Origin: Uliginosibacterium aquaticum
GTDB taxonomy: Bacteria > Pseudomonadota > Gammaproteobacteria > Burkholderiales > Rhodocyclaceae
Assembly: GCF_012972705.2 (NCBI RefSeq)
Contig: NZ_JABCSC020000003.1
Span: 248,001-312,000 of the forward strand
DNA length: 64,000 bases
Direction: 5' to 3'
Shown here: piece after piece, positions 1 through 10,621 of the stretch
Numbering within the stretch: position 1 is the first letter of the stretch
Layout: every line of letters begins with the position of its first letter
Made by a program: the position numbers and the translations under genes
The notes under the pieces: generated by a model
The model's input: only the letters and a program-made list of their open reading frames with translations
What the model was told of the DNA's origin: nothing
The model's database searches: none

Positions 1-777
1 GCCCAGATCATCGAAGCTGAAGATAGCTTCAGCCGCAACCTTGGTGCTCGCTTCGGTGTGCACAATACGGGCGGTACTGCGGGCGGTGGTCGTTATGCAC
101 TGGGTGGCAATGTGGCCGACACTGGCTATCACACTGGTCAGGTGTCGGATACGCCTAATTTTCTGACCGATGCACTGAGCTTCAATAACCCGGCCTCTTC
201 GATTGCAGGCAAGTCAGCCGGCCAGTTCGCCTTGACTCTGTGGAACAGCGCCGCTACCCGCTTCCTGAACCTTGAAATTTCGGCGCTGGAAGCGGATGGC
301 CGCGGCCGCGTGGTGTCTCGTCCGCGGGTCATGACGGCTGATCAGATCGAAGCGCTGATTGAACAGGGCGTGGAAATTCCGTATCAGAATGCCACCAGTT
401 CCGGGGCTACTTCGGTTCAGTTCCGCAAAGCTAACCTGTCGCTGAAGGTCAAGCCACAGATTACGCCGGATGGGCGTGTGGCGATGTCACTGGATATCAA
501 CAAGGACACCCCGAACACCTCTATCGCCACGGGTGCTGGCGTAGCCATCGATACCAAACACGTCAAGACCGAGGTTTTGGTCGAGAACGGAGGTACAGTG
601 GTGATCGGTGGTATTTTCCAGCAGGAAACAAAGGGTGTTGTGACCAAGGTGCCGCTGTTGGGTGACCTGCCGGTACTGGGCTATCTGTTCCGCAACGATG
701 AAAAGAGTGACAAGAAAATCGAGTTGATGGTCTTCATTACGCCGAAGATCCTGACCGATCAGGTCGTCTCGCGCTGA
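1..777 (+). CDS. pilQ: Type IV pilus secretin PilQ, C-terminal part (5' truncated by window edge)
   Basis: PilQ is the outer-membrane ring through which the type IV pilus passes. The frame is open from base 1, so only the last 258 residues are present. It begins with the secretin-core AQIIEAEDSFSRNLG segment, typical of PilQ. It continues with the secretin signatures: VVSRPRVMT, then VEIPYQ, then VLVENGGTVVIGGIFQQE, and ends with the VPLLGDLPVLGYLFRN and ELMVFITPKIL blocks that close nearly all PilQ/PulD secretins. The next genes are aroK and aroB, the usual order after pilMNOPQ in beta- and gammaproteobacteria, which supports PilQ over a type II secretion GspD. A strong terminator follows, so aroKB is probably transcribed separately. 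Confidence 0.93.
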   Translation, partial: AQIIEAEDSFSRNLGARFGVHNTGGTAGGGRYALGGNVADTGYHTGQVSDTPNFLTDALSFNNPASSIAGKSAGQFALTLWNSAATRFLNLEISALEADGRGRVVSRPRVMTADQIEALIEQGVEIPYQNATSSGATSVQFRKANLSLKVKPQITPDGRVAMSLDINKDTPNTSIATGAGVAIDTKHVKTEVLVENGGTVVIGGIFQQETKGVVTKVPLLGDLPVLGYLFRNDEKSDKKIELMVFITPKILTDQVVSR

Positions 778-793
778 CCCTGGAGTTCCTTTG

Positions 794-832
794 AAAAACC
801 CGCCCCACCTGATGGTCCGGCGGGTTTTTTCT
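794..832 (+). terminator. Rho-independent terminator after pilQ
   Basis: An 11-bp perfect stem (AAAAACCCGCC at 794-804 with GGCGGGTTTTT at 819-829) encloses a 14-base loop and runs straight into a T tract ending in C at 831. It lies 17 bases after the pilQ stop and ends 37 bases before aroK. Confidence 0.88.
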
Positions 833-868
833 TGCCGGCAGCAATCGCGGCGCTGTTAAAATCGGCGG

Positions 869-1405
869 GTGAATACCACTCAAGCCAACATTTATCTGGT
901 CGGGCTGATGGGCTCGGGTAAGACCACCATCGGGCGCCAGTTGGCGCGTCGCATGGGGCGTGCCTTCTATGATTCCGACCATGAAATCGTCCATCGCACT
1001 GGCGTAAGGATCCCGATCATTTTTGAACTCGAGGGTGAGGCGGGTTTTCGTCGTCGCGAGACGCAGGTGATTGCCGAGCTTGCGCAAGAGGGTGGCGTGG
1101 TGGTGGCTACGGGCGGTGGTGCGGTGTTGGATCCAGCCAACCGTGCCTGCATGAAGGAGTCTGGTTGGGTGATCTATCTGGATGTGCCGACCCATATCCT
1201 GCTTGAGCGAACCCGCCACGACACCAATCGTCCGCTGCTGCAGGTTGCGGACCCGGCAGCCAAACTGAATGCCTTGCGCACTGAACGTGATCCGCTGTAT
1301 CGGGAAATCGCCGGCCTGGTGATTGATGGCTCGCGCCTGAACTCACAGACTGCGGTGAGCAAGATCCTCGCTGAATGGGAAAAACGATGCGAACTGTCAA
1401 CGTAG
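869..1405 (+). CDS. aroK: Shikimate kinase
   Basis: Shikimate kinase phosphorylates shikimate at the 3-hydroxyl with ATP, the fifth step of the shikimate pathway to aromatic amino acids, in the cytoplasm. The 178-residue product has the P-loop GLMGSGKTT (residues 11-19), the DSD shikimate/Mg-binding segment (about 35-37), the [12 protein letters not shown] substrate-binding stretch and the GGGAVL glycine triplet, followed by the lid region with its ATP-contacting arginines. Length is normal for AroK. The start is GTG at 869; no ATG in frame precedes the P-loop. The 3' end overlaps the aroB start by about 19 bases, which implies coupled translation, as is common for aroKB. Confidence 0.96.
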   Translation: MNTTQANIYLVGLMGSGKTTIGRQLARRMGRAFYDSDHEIVHRTGVRIPIIFELEGEAGFRRRETQVIAELAQEGGVVVATGGGAVLDPANRACMKESGWVIYLDVPTHILLERTRHDTNRPLLQVADPAAKLNALRTERDPLYREIAGLVIDGSRLNSQTAVSKILAEWEKRCELST

Positions 1406-2469
1406 CGCTGGCTGAGCGCAGTTATCCGATCCGGATCGGACGTGGCCTGCTGGCCTCGGCTGATCTGCTTGTGCCTTCTCTGAAGACTTCGCGTGCGGCC
1501 ATCGTGACCAATGAAGTGGTTGCGCCTCTGCATCTGGCCACTCTGCGCGACAGTCTGAAGGCCGCCGGCGTAAGCCTGACCGAGATCGTCTTGCCGGATG
1601 GCGAGGCGCACAAGGACTGGCCGACCCTGAACCTGATCTTCGACGGTTTGCTGGGGGCTCGCTGTGAGCGTTCGACGACACTGATTGCCCTCGGCGGCGG
1701 CGTAATTGGTGACATGACTGGCTTTGCGGCTGCAACCTACCAGCGCGGGGTGCCCTTCATCCAGATTCCGACGACCCTGCTGTCCTTGGTTGACTCCTCG
1801 GTAGGGGGCAAGACGGCCATCAACCATCCGCTCGGCAAGAACATGATCGGCGCCTTCTACCAACCGAGACTGGTACTGGCGGATATCGACACCTTGCAGA
1901 CCCTGCCCGAACAGGAGCTCAAAGCTGGCCTGGCCGAGGTTATCAAGTACGGCTTCATCCGTGACCTGCCGTTCCTTGAGTGGCTGGAAGCCAATCTGGA
2001 TGCCTTGCTGGCACGGGATCCGGCTGCGCTGGCCTACGCCGTCGAGCGCAGTTGCATCAACAAGGCCGAGGTCGTGGCGGCCGACGAGACCGAGCAAGGC
2101 GAGCGTGCCTTGCTCAATCTGGGTCATACCTTCGGCCACGCCATTGAGGCCGGTCTGGGCTTTGGAGTCTGGCTGCATGGCGAGGCAGTGGCTGCGGGCA
2201 CCGTGATGGCGGCAGAGCTTTCTGCACGCCTGGGGATGTTGAGTTCAGCTGACGTGACGCGCGTACGGCGCATTCTGGAACGCGCCGGTCTGCCCTCCGT
2301 GGGGCCCAGGCTCGGCGCTGATCGCTACATCGAGCTGATGCGTCATGACAAGAAAGTCGAAGCGGGGCGTTTGCGTCTGATCCTGTTGCAGCAGGTCGGG
2401 CAAGGCATCATTTACGACTCCGCCTCACTCGAGGATATCGCCGCAGCCATCGACAGCTGCTGCGCTTGA
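1387..2469 (+). CDS. aroB: 3-dehydroquinate synthase
   Basis: AroB converts DAHP to 3-dehydroquinate using NAD and a divalent metal, the second step of the shikimate pathway. The protein opens [18 protein letters not shown], which aligns with the E. coli N-terminus. It has the [13 protein letters not shown] dinucleotide-binding motif, the [16 protein letters not shown] active-site block, the [10 protein letters not shown] segment and the GHTFGHAIE metal-binding motif. I chose ATG 1387, which gives 360 residues with a purine-rich GGGAAAAA just upstream; an in-frame ATG at 1375 would add four residues. The gene overlaps the 3' end of aroK, and its stop touches the start of dgt. Confidence 0.96.
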   Translation: MRTVNVALAERSYPIRIGRGLLASADLLVPSLKTSRAAIVTNEVVAPLHLATLRDSLKAAGVSLTEIVLPDGEAHKDWPTLNLIFDGLLGARCERSTTLIALGGGVIGDMTGFAAATYQRGVPFIQIPTTLLSLVDSSVGGKTAINHPLGKNMIGAFYQPRLVLADIDTLQTLPEQELKAGLAEVIKYGFIRDLPFLEWLEANLDALLARDPAALAYAVERSCINKAEVVAADETEQGERALLNLGHTFGHAIEAGLGFGVWLHGEAVAAGTVMAAELSARLGMLSSADVTRVRRILERAGLPSVGPRLGADRYIELMRHDKKVEAGRLRLILLQQVGQGIIYDSASLEDIAAAIDSCCA

Positions 2470-2471
2470 CG

Positions 2472-3599
2472 ATGCAGATCCCACTTGCGCCCTATGCCGT
2501 CAGCGAAGCCAACAGCCGCGGACGCCAGGTGCGCGAGGCGGCACCGAGTGCACGCAGTGAATTCCAGCGTGATCGTGATCGCATCATCCATTGCTCCGCA
2601 TTTCGACGCCTGGAGTACAAGACTCAGGTCTTCGTGAATCATGAAGGCGACCTCTTCCGGACCCGCCTGACCCACAGCATCGAAGTGGCGCAGATCGGCC
2701 GTTCGCTGGCTCGATCGCTGGCACTCAACGAAGATCTGGTCGAAGCCATTGCGCTCTCACACGATCTGGGCCACACGCCTTTCGGCCATGCGGGGCAGGA
2801 CGCACTCAACGATTGCATGAAGCCCCATGGCGGCTTCGAGCACAACCTGCAATCCCTGCGCATCGTTGATCAGCTTGAGGAGCGCTATGCGGAGTTCGAC
2901 GGCCTCAACCTGATGTATGAGACCCGCGAAGGTATCCTCAAGCACTGCTCTCTGCCCAATGCTCACAAGCTTGGTGAGCTGGGGCAGCGCTTTATAGAGA
3001 AGCAGCAGCCTTCGCTGGAGGCGCAGCTGTGCAATCTGGCCGACTCGATTGCCTACAACAACCACGACGTGGATGACGGCTTGCGCGCTGGTCTGCTGAC
3101 GCTTGAGCAGCTGGAGCATGTCGAGGCCTTCGCGCGGCATAGTGCAGCAGTGAGGGCGCGTTATCCCGCGCTAGCCGGTCGACGCCTGATCCACGAAACA
3201 GTGCGACGCATGATCAATGCGCAAGCCGTCGACCTGATCGAACAGACTCGCGCCAATATTGATGCTGCTGGCATCTCCACGCTCGACGATGTACGGAGCG
3301 CCTCCGCGCTGGTGGCTTTCTCGCCGGCGATGGGCCGTGAGTTGCAGCAATTGCAGCAGTTTCTACGCGACAACCTTTACTGGCACTATCAGGTGCTGCG
3401 CGAGATGAGCAAGGCACGGCGCATCATTGCCGATTTGTTCGAGCTGTTCATGGCGGACACCCGTTTGTTGCCGCCGCAGTATCAGGCCATGGCTCGGGAC
3501 GACAAGGCGCGCTCAATTGCCGACTATATCGCGGGCATGACTGATCGCTACGCAATGAAAGAACATCGCCGTCTCTTCTCACTGGCCGACGGCAAGTAA
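2472..3599 (+). CDS. dgt: dGTP triphosphohydrolase-like HD-domain protein
   Basis: Proteins of this family hydrolyse dNTPs, typically dGTP, to the nucleoside plus tripolyphosphate. The 375-residue protein shows the HD-superfamily metal ligands: an H in the [11 protein letters not shown] helix, the HD pair in [15 protein letters not shown], and a distal D in [13 protein letters not shown]. The early [14 protein letters not shown] block is characteristic of deoxyguanosinetriphosphate triphosphohydrolase-like proteins. Start chosen at ATG 2472, two bases past the aroB stop; a TTG at 2466 overlapping that stop is possible. It is the third gene of an aroK-aroB-dgt run with no gaps, an order seen in many betaproteobacteria. 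Substrate specificity cannot be read from the sequence. Confidence 0.92.
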   Translation: MQIPLAPYAVSEANSRGRQVREAAPSARSEFQRDRDRIIHCSAFRRLEYKTQVFVNHEGDLFRTRLTHSIEVAQIGRSLARSLALNEDLVEAIALSHDLGHTPFGHAGQDALNDCMKPHGGFEHNLQSLRIVDQLEERYAEFDGLNLMYETREGILKHCSLPNAHKLGELGQRFIEKQQPSLEAQLCNLADSIAYNNHDVDDGLRAGLLTLEQLEHVEAFARHSAAVRARYPALAGRRLIHETVRRMINAQAVDLIEQTRANIDAAGISTLDDVRSASALVAFSPAMGRELQQLQQFLRDNLYWHYQVLREMSKARRIIADLFELFMADTRLLPPQYQAMARDDKARSIADYIAGMTDRYAMKEHRRLFSLADGK

Positions 3600-3608
3600 G
3601 GTCTGTGC

Positions 3609-4304
3609 ATGAGCCGCCTGCCGCGCCTCTACATTTCGGGCATGCCACAGCTGGTGCTGCAGCGTGGCAATAATCGAGCCCCTGTCTTTCTCGACGAGAC
3701 GGACTTCCAGCAGTATCGCCTGCACCTGCGCGAGGCTGCCCGCGAGGCTGGTGTCGCGTTACATGCCTATGTACTGATGCCCGATCATGCTCACCTGTTG
3801 ATCACCCCGCCCGACGAGGGCGCCGCGGGCAACATGATGCAGCGTCTTGGCCGGCGCTATGTGCGCTGGTTCAACGATCGCCATCTGCGCAGCGGCACCT
3901 TGTGGGAGGGGCGTTACCGTTCCACCGTGATCGAACCCATGCACTGGTTGCTGGCGGCCAGCCGTTATATCGAACTGAATCCGTTGCGGGCGGGGCATGC
4001 GGCCAGTGCCGAGCATTACCCTTGGTCCAGCTGCCGCCATCACCTCGGTCTTGAGCCGGATCCACTCATTACCGACCATGCGCGCTACTGGGCCTTAGGC
4101 AATACGCCCTTCGAACGCCAGGCGGCCTATCGTGCCTTGCTGGAGTCCGGTACGCCGCTAGATGAGCTGGATGCTATCCGCTATGCCGCCAACCGCGGCT
4201 GGATGCTGGGCGAATTGCCGCTGGCGAGTGGGGAGCTGAGCCCCAACCGGCGCCTGACCCCCTTGCCCAAAGGGCGTCCGCGCAAGAAGCCGTTGGAGGG
4301 GTGA
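3609..4304 (+). CDS. REP-associated tyrosine transposase (RAYT, Y1_Tnp family)
   Basis: RAYTs are single-copy, domesticated relatives of IS200/IS605 HUH transposases; characterised ones bind and cleave REP palindromes next to a GTAG-type tetranucleotide. The 231-residue product has the HUH motif as H60-A-H62 inside VLMPDHAHLL and the expected catalytic tyrosine (Y84) in MMQRLGRRYVRWFN. The family-typical GTLWEGRYRS and YIELNPLRAG blocks follow. The C-terminal tail is basic and could bind DNA. No terminal repeats flank the gene, so it is not a mobile IS copy. It sits between dgt and the convergent degP-like gene. GTAGG-headed REPIN repeats near 41.9 kb and 50.7-51.2 kb are its likely targets; that pairing is an inference. 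Confidence 0.92.
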   Translation: MSRLPRLYISGMPQLVLQRGNNRAPVFLDETDFQQYRLHLREAAREAGVALHAYVLMPDHAHLLITPPDEGAAGNMMQRLGRRYVRWFNDRHLRSGTLWEGRYRSTVIEPMHWLLAASRYIELNPLRAGHAASAEHYPWSSCRHHLGLEPDPLITDHARYWALGNTPFERQAAYRALLESGTPLDELDAIRYAANRGWMLGELPLASGELSPNRRLTPLPKGRPRKKPLEG

Positions 4305-4332
4305 AAAAAACGGCCGCTTTGCGGCGGCCGTT
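4304..4332 (-). terminator. Rho-independent terminator of the degP-like gene
   Basis: Arms AACGGCCGC (4309-4317) and GCGGCCGTT (4324-4332) form a 9-bp stem with a 6-base loop. On the minus strand the stem is followed by seven Ts (the A run at 4304-4310). It lies 45 bases past the stop of the minus-strand protease gene and abuts the end of the convergent RAYT gene. Confidence 0.85.
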
Positions 4333-4376
4333 GCAACACAGAGCCCGTCCTGCACTCTGCCGGGGAGGAGACAAAA

Positions 4377-5831
4377 TCAGTTCAGGCGAACCACCACATA
4401 TTGCTGGTTTTCGCCACGCTGGATCAGCAGCGGTACGCTCTTGCCGGCTGCTTCAACAGCCTTGCGCAGTTGTTCAGCGCTGGAGACCTTCTGGTTGCTC
4501 ACGCCGAGGATCAGATCGCCCTGACGGATACCGGCCTTGGCCGCCGCACCCGAAACTTCCTCGACCAGCAGCCCCGCCGTCACACCACTGCGGCGCGCTT
4601 CCTGAGCATTGAGCTGGCGTACTACCAGACCCAGTTTGCCGCCCGGTGTAGCCGCCTCATCGTTGCTTACCGCAACGCGCTCGCTGGCCTGTTCGCCGAG
4701 CTTCACGCTGAGGTCGCGACTGGTCTTGTCGCGCCATACCTTGAGCTTCACCGAGTCACCCGGATTACGCTCACCAATGATGCGCGGCAGATCCGTGGAG
4801 TCTTCGACTTTTGCGCCATCCACCTGCTGAATGATGTCACCCGCCTGCAGGCCGGCCTTGTCCGCCGGGCCACCAGGCTCGACCGAGTTCACCAGCGCAC
4901 CGCTAGGCTTGTCGAGACCGAAAGACTGGGCCAGATCCTTGTCCATGCCCTGAATCACCACCCCGAGGCGGCCGCGGGAAACCTTGCCGTGCTTCTGCAA
5001 CTGTTCCTTCACCTTCAAGGCGGTATCGATCGGGATTGAAAACGAGATTCCCATATAGCCGCCGGAGCGCGAGTAGATCTGCGAATTGATGCCGATCACT
5101 TCGCCATCCAGATTGATCAGCGGACCGCCGGAGTTGCCGGGGTTGATGGCCACGTCGGTCTGAATGAAGTTCACATAGCTATCGCCGTCCAGGCGGCGCG
5201 CCTTGGCCGAGATGATGCCGGCGGTGACGGTGTTCTCCAGGCCGAAGGGCGAGCCCATGGCGATCACCCACTGGCCGGGCTTGCTGGCATCGGGATTGCC
5301 GGTCTTCACCGTAGGCAGGTTTTTGCCATCAATCTTGATCAGGGCCACGTCGGTACGCTTGTCCGCACCGATCACCTTGGCCTTGAATTCGCGCTTGTCG
5401 GTGAGCTTGACCGTGACTTCACTGGCGCCGTCCACCACATGGGCGTTGGTCAGGATGTAACCATCTGCGCTCAGAATGAAGCCCGAACCGACGCCTTGCT
5501 GTATGCGTGGCTGCGCTTGCTGACCCTGGCCCTGACCAGGAATGCCGAAGCGGCGGAAGAATTCGAAGAAGGGATCGTTCTCGTCGATCGGAAAGCCACT
5601 GCGGCTGGGCTTTTCGATGCTGGTAACACTGATGTTGACCACCGCCGGGCCAATGGCTTCGACCAGCCCGCTGAAGTCGGGCAGGCCGGCGCGGGCTGCG
5701 CTCACGGCTGCCGGGCTGACGGCCGGCGTGCTGGCGTGGGATGAGGGCATGCCGGACTCTTGCAGGCAGCCGGTAAACGCAACGGTGGCGACGCTGGCCA
5801 CGAGACTTGCGCGGAAGAAGGAACGACGCAT
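4377..5831 (-). CDS. DegP/MucD-type periplasmic serine endoprotease
   Basis: This Do-family protease degrades or refolds damaged envelope proteins. The 484-residue precursor has an N-terminal export signal. A cysteine at residue 22 after the hydrophobic core (AFTGC) resembles a weak lipobox, so lipid anchoring is conceivable. The trypsin-like domain carries the complete triad: H131 in LTNAHVV, D161 in RTDVALIKI, S234 in NPGNSGGPL. Two PDZ domains follow at about residues 270-365 and 390-480. This layout fits DegP, DegQ or MucD; with a glutamine-rich LA-loop-like stretch near 98-112, MucD/DegP is the nearest label. The gene is divergent from oxyR across 235 bases and ends at a strong terminator. 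Confidence 0.93.
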   Translation of the reverse strand: MRRSFFRASLVASVATVAFTGCLQESGMPSSHASTPAVSPAAVSAARAGLPDFSGLVEAIGPAVVNISVTSIEKPSRSGFPIDENDPFFEFFRRFGIPGQGQGQQAQPRIQQGVGSGFILSADGYILTNAHVVDGASEVTVKLTDKREFKAKVIGADKRTDVALIKIDGKNLPTVKTGNPDASKPGQWVIAMGSPFGLENTVTAGIISAKARRLDGDSYVNFIQTDVAINPGNSGGPLINLDGEVIGINSQIYSRSGGYMGISFSIPIDTALKVKEQLQKHGKVSRGRLGVVIQGMDKDLAQSFGLDKPSGALVNSVEPGGPADKAGLQAGDIIQQVDGAKVEDSTDLPRIIGERNPGDSVKLKVWRDKTSRDLSVKLGEQASERVAVSNDEAATPGGKLGLVVRQLNAQEARRSGVTAGLLVEEVSGAAAKAGIRQGDLILGVSNQKVSSAEQLRKAVEAAGKSVPLLIQRGENQQYVVVRLN

Positions 5832-6009
5832 CGGGTCCTCCGGGAATGAGGGGTTGTGGGATGACGAGCGCTTTGTTGTAGCGCGAAGTGTCGGACTGTG
5901 CCGGTCGGGAGAGGTTCCACCGATTACATCCGCTTACAAAAAGTGGGGCGACCTGCAGAAACTTCAAGTCCGGTCGACATCGATCAAGCAAGCTATCTAT
6001 CGGAGTGCA

Positions 6010-6015
6010 TATAAT
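6010..6015 (+). promoter_or_regulatory. Candidate -10 element of oxyR in the degP-like/oxyR divergent region
   Basis: A perfect TATAAT lies 51 bases before the oxyR start in the 235-base region shared with the divergent protease gene (5832-6066). No good TTGACA-type -35 is present at 17 bases; CTAT repeats lie just upstream at 5993-6000, which would fit an activator- or autoregulator-controlled promoter. Assigned from the -10 hexamer alone. Confidence 0.35.
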
Positions 6016-6066
6016 TGGAAAATCCTATTCATGCGCTTCAGCCGGATTCCGGAGCCGGGCATTCCC

Positions 6067-6984
6067 ATGACCCTCACTGATCTGCGTTACATCGTCGCGC
6101 TCGCGCAAGAACGCCATTTCGGGCGTGCTGCCGAGAAATGCCATGTCTCCCAGCCGACCCTGTCGGTGGCCGTCAAGAAGCTCGAGGAACAGCTCGGGGT
6201 GCTGCTCTTCGAGCGTAGCGCGGTGGACGTGAAAGTTACCGAGATTGGCCGCCACATCGTCGAGCAGGCCGAGCGCGTGTTGCGCGAGGCGAGCCAGATC
6301 CGCGATCTGGCTGAGGCCGGGCGGGATGCCTTGTCCGGCCCCTTGCGCATTGGCGTGATCTACACCATCGCGCCTTACCTGCTGCCTTCCCTGATTCCGC
6401 TGCTGGCTGAGCGCGCGCCGCGCATGCCGCTGATGATCCAGGAGAACTACACCCATCGTCTCGCTGATCAGCTCAAGAAGGGGGAAATCGACGTGGCCAT
6501 CCTGGCCTTGCCTTTTGCCGAGCAAGGCATCGTGACCCAGGCCGTGTATGACGAGCCCTTCCGCGTGGTGATGCCCGCAGCGCATCCCTGGGTAAAGGAA
6601 GAAGCCCTGACGACTGCCAAGCTGCAGGAAGAGCCGCTGCTATTGCTGGGGGCCGGCAACTGTTTTCGCGATCAGGTGCTGGAAGCCTGCCCGCGCTGTG
6701 CTCATGGCACGGGCCTGCAAAAGACCATGGAAGGCAGTTCGCTGGAGACCATCCGCCACATGGTGGCGACCGGACTGGGGGTGACGGTGCTGCCGAGCTC
6801 GGCAGCTGACCCGCTGGTGGATAGCCAGAAGCTGGTGGCTATTCGGCCTTTCGCAGCGCCGGAGCCGACGCGGAGGGTGGCGATTGCCTGGCGAGTGACT
6901 TACCCGCGCACCAAGGTCATCGACCTCTTGCGCGCGGCCATTCTCGACAGTGGCTTGCCCGGCGCCACGCCGGTACGCAGCTGA
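6067..6984 (+). CDS. oxyR: LysR-type peroxide-sensing regulator OxyR
   Basis: OxyR is a transcriptional regulator that senses hydrogen peroxide through a reversible disulfide. Started at ATG 6067 the protein is 305 residues, the same as E. coli OxyR. The N-terminus is a LysR helix-turn-helix (FGRAAEKCHVSQPTLSVAVK). The two redox cysteines fall at C199 and C208 (GNCFRDQVLEACPRC), identical in position and spacing to E. coli. The frame is open far upstream, but that part is antisense to the protease signal region and is not coding. Target genes such as catalase or ahpC are not in this window. It is convergent with the small lipoprotein gene downstream. Confidence 0.95.
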   Translation: MTLTDLRYIVALAQERHFGRAAEKCHVSQPTLSVAVKKLEEQLGVLLFERSAVDVKVTEIGRHIVEQAERVLREASQIRDLAEAGRDALSGPLRIGVIYTIAPYLLPSLIPLLAERAPRMPLMIQENYTHRLADQLKKGEIDVAILALPFAEQGIVTQAVYDEPFRVVMPAAHPWVKEEALTTAKLQEEPLLLLGAGNCFRDQVLEACPRCAHGTGLQKTMEGSSLETIRHMVATGLGVTVLPSSAADPLVDSQKLVAIRPFAAPEPTRRVAIAWRVTYPRTKVIDLLRAAILDSGLPGATPVRS

Positions 6985-7006
6985 ACTGCTGGCCCGTGTG
7001 AGCCAG

Positions 7007-7028
7007 GGCTGACCCAGGCGGGTCAGCC
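7007..7028. terminator. Hairpin between oxyR and the convergent lipoprotein gene
   Basis: A perfect 9-bp stem (GGCTGACCC with GGGTCAGCC) and a 4-base AGGC loop lies 22 bases after the oxyR stop and 18 bases after the stop of the convergent gene. It has no real T tract on either side, so it may act as a weak terminator or an mRNA-end stabiliser. Confidence 0.5.
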
Positions 7029-7046
7029 GTTCTCAGGCCCAATCGC

Positions 7047-7376
7047 TCAGCGCAGGCAGCGGAACTTCTGGCTCATCACGAAGCGCCCACAACCCATGCC
7101 TCGCAGCGACACGCAGCGCTCTTCGGGCTGGCTCATGGGTTGTTCTGCCCCGCCAGTGAAGCCCCATTCGCGACATGCGGCGCTGGCTTCATTAAGACTG
7201 CCAGTGCTGGCGCCCTTGCCATTGTCGATGCGGGTCTGATCCCAGGAAATTTCCACGAAACCGGCATCCTTGCTGCCGCCGCTACGCAGAAAGTCGCTCT
7301 GATCCAGCGTGGCACAAGCAGCCAGCAGGAGCAGACCGAAAACCGTTGCGCTTAATACCTTCATCTTCTTGTGCAT
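7047..7376 (-). CDS. Small YecR-like lipoprotein
   Basis: A 109-residue predicted outer-membrane lipoprotein of unknown function. Started at ATG 7376 it has a short basic N-terminus, a hydrophobic core and a clear lipobox (LAAC, C21). The mature part contains four cysteines and resembles YecR-like lipoproteins in the FVEISWDQTR start, the CREWGF-x-GAE centre and the C-x6-GCGRFVMSQKFRC end; that family match is from memory of its pattern. An ATG four codons downstream is an alternative start, and one 16 codons upstream lacks any signal-peptide logic. It lies 67 bases past the end of purD's coding region on the same strand and could be the last gene of that operon. Confidence 0.7.
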   Translation of the reverse strand: MHKKMKVLSATVFGLLLLAACATLDQSDFLRSGGSKDAGFVEISWDQTRIDNGKGASTGSLNEASAACREWGFTGGAEQPMSQPEERCVSLRGMGCGRFVMSQKFRCLR

Positions 7377-7443
7377 CTTCCAACCCCCGTCGTGAATATG
7401 CGGCGCAGTGCGCGGCGGGCGCACTGCGGGTCTGATGCAGGCT

Positions 7444-8712
<1,269 letters not shown>

Positions 8713-8733
8713 GACTTTTTGATTCCCTGCTGA

Positions 8734-10329
8734 TCAATGGCGGAAATGACGGAAACCCGTGAACACCATGGCGACGTTCTGCTCATCCGCTGCAGCGATC
8801 ACTTCGGCATCACGCATCGAACCGCCCGGCTGGATCACGGCGGTGGCGCCGGCTTGGGCCAGTACGTCCAGACCGTCGCGGAAGGGGAAGAAGGCGTCGG
8901 ATGCCACCACGCAACCCGGGATCACCAGACCGGCGTTCTCGGCCTTGATCTTGGCGATGCGGGCTGAATCCACGCGGCTCATCTGGCCGGCGCCGACGCC
9001 GACGGTCATGCCGTCCTTGCAATACACGATGGCGTTGGACTTGACGTACTTGGCCACGCGCCAGGCGAAGAGCAGGTCGCTGACTTCCTTCGGCGTTGGG
9101 GCACGCTTGGTGACGACCTTCAGGTCAGCTTCGGTCAGCACGGCGTCATCATAGGTTTGCACCAAGAGGCCGCCGGCCACGCGCTTGTAGTCGGTCTGGC
9201 TGATCTTGCCGAGCGGGCAGGTCAGCACGCGCACGTTCTTCTTCACGGCCAGCAGTTCGAGGGCTTCGGCGGTGTAGGACGGGGCGATGCAGACTTCCAT
9301 GAACTGGCCGGAGATGGCTTCGGCCGTGGCTTTGTCGACTTCGGCATTGAAGGCGATGATGCCGCCGAAGGCCGAGGTCGGGTCGGTCGAGAAGGCCTTG
9401 CGATAGGCTTCTTCAGCCGTCGCGCCGAGGGCCACACCGCAGGGGTTGGCGTGCTTGACGATCACACAGGCAACAGCCGAGGTATCGAAGGCCTTGACGC
9501 ATTCCCAGGCGGCATCGGAGTCGGCGATGTTGTTGTAGGAGAGTTCCTTGCCCTGCAGCTGGGTGTAGCTGCCGATGCCGCCAGCGGGCGAAGCGAGGTC
9601 GCGATAGAAGGCGGCGGTCTGGTGCGGGTTCTCGCCGTAGCGCAGGTCCTGCACCTTGTCGAAGGCCAGTTGCAGGCGGGTCGGGTACTCGGCGCGAACC
9701 GGCGCGGCGGCTTCATTGAGCTGATCGGCATCGACGGCGGTGAGCCAGTTGGCGATCATCGAATCGTAACGCGCGGTGTGGGTGAAGGCCTTGCGGGCCA
9801 GCTCGAAGCGGGTCTTGTGCGACAGCGCGCCGGCGTTGGACTTCAGCTCTTCCAGAATCGCAGCGTAGTCGCTCGGCTCGGTCACGATGCCGCAACCACC
9901 GCAGGCATTGCCGTGGTTCTTGGCGGCGGCGCGGACCATGGTCGGGCCGCCGATGTCGATGTTTTCAATCGCGTCAGCCAGAGTGCAGCCTTCCTTGGCG
10001 ACAGTGGCCTGGAAGGGGTAGAGGTTCACCACCACCAGATCGATGCGCGGGATGTTGTGCGCGTCGATGGTGTCGAGGTGCTCCTTCAGATCGCGGCGGG
10101 CCAGGATGCCGCCGTGCACCTTGGGGTGCAGGGTCTTGACGCGGCCGTCGAGCATCTCGGGGAAGCCGGTGTAGTCACCCACGTCGGTCACGTCCAGCCC
10201 GGCATCGCGCAGGCTCTTGGCGGTGCCGCCGGTCGAGAGGAGTTCGACGCCGAGGGCGGCGAGTTCGCGGGCGAACTCGACCACGCCGGTCTTGTCGGAG
10301 ACGCTGAGGAGGGCTTGGGTGACTTTCAT
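8734..10329 (-). CDS. purH: Bifunctional AICAR transformylase / IMP cyclohydrolase
   Basis: PurH catalyses the last two steps of IMP synthesis: formyl transfer from 10-formyl-THF to AICAR, then ring closure. The 531-residue protein has the N-terminal MGS-like cyclohydrolase domain ([44 protein letters not shown]). The C-terminal transformylase domain carries the conserved KHANPCGVA catalytic Lys-His segment and the [12 protein letters not shown] and QPGGSMRD motifs. It is normal in length. It sits between fis (55 bases upstream) and purD (21 bases downstream), a dusB-fis-purH-purD arrangement familiar in betaproteobacteria. Confidence 0.97.
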   Translation of the reverse strand: MKVTQALLSVSDKTGVVEFARELAALGVELLSTGGTAKSLRDAGLDVTDVGDYTGFPEMLDGRVKTLHPKVHGGILARRDLKEHLDTIDAHNIPRIDLVVVNLYPFQATVAKEGCTLADAIENIDIGGPTMVRAAAKNHGNACGGCGIVTEPSDYAAILEELKSNAGALSHKTRFELARKAFTHTARYDSMIANWLTAVDADQLNEAAAPVRAEYPTRLQLAFDKVQDLRYGENPHQTAAFYRDLASPAGGIGSYTQLQGKELSYNNIADSDAAWECVKAFDTSAVACVIVKHANPCGVALGATAEEAYRKAFSTDPTSAFGGIIAFNAEVDKATAEAISGQFMEVCIAPSYTAEALELLAVKKNVRVLTCPLGKISQTDYKRVAGGLLVQTYDDAVLTEADLKVVTKRAPTPKEVSDLLFAWRVAKYVKSNAIVYCKDGMTVGVGAGQMSRVDSARIAKIKAENAGLVIPGCVVASDAFFPFRDGLDVLAQAGATAVIQPGGSMRDAEVIAAADEQNVAMVFTGFRHFRH

Positions 10330-10384
10330 GGTGTGGGCCTGTAGAGCGTAAGAGTGGAGATTCGGACGTGGGCGCGCAGCAGAT

Positions 10385-10621
10385 TCAGAGCAGGCCGTGA
10401 TCGGTCAGCTTGCGGCGCAGGGTGTTGCGGGTAATGCCAAGAAGTTCGGCCGCCTGGGTCTGGTTGTTGCTGACCCGCCCCATGATCGATTCGAGCAGCG
10501 GGCGTTCCACCTGGCGGATGACCATGTCGTAAATGTCGACGGGTTTCTCACCGTCCAGATCGGCAAAGTAGCGATCGAGTGCCTGTGTCACACACAGAGC
10601 GATATCGTTTTTCTTGTTCAT
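10385..10621 (-). CDS. fis: Fis-family nucleoid-associated DNA-binding protein
   Basis: Fis bends DNA and regulates rRNA, tRNA and growth-phase genes. This 78-residue version is shorter than E. coli Fis (98) at the N-terminus, as is usual in betaproteobacteria. The C-terminal helix-turn-helix is clear: [20 protein letters not shown], ending DHGLL. Its start codon overlaps the dusB stop (ATGA), which implies translational coupling. The dusB-fis pair is conserved across many proteobacteria, and purH follows after 55 bases. Confidence 0.93.
   Translation of the reverse strand: MNKKNDIALCVTQALDRYFADLDGEKPVDIYDMVIRQVERPLLESIMGRVSNNQTQAAELLGITRNTLRRKLTDHGLL

Noticed and set aside
3609-4304. RAYT gene as an active IS200/IS605 insertion sequence
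   Set aside because: No left- or right-end hairpins or second orf (tnpB) flank it, and its sequence is of the domesticated REP-associated type.
5542-6066. Upstream extension of the oxyR frame by 175 codons
   Set aside because: That part is antisense to the protease signal and N-terminal region; started at 6067 the protein exactly matches the length and cysteine numbering of E. coli OxyR.
9157-10344. 395-codon plus-strand open frame opposite purH
   Set aside because: Antisense shadow of purH; composition dominated by Gly/Val/His/Ala with no recognisable motif.
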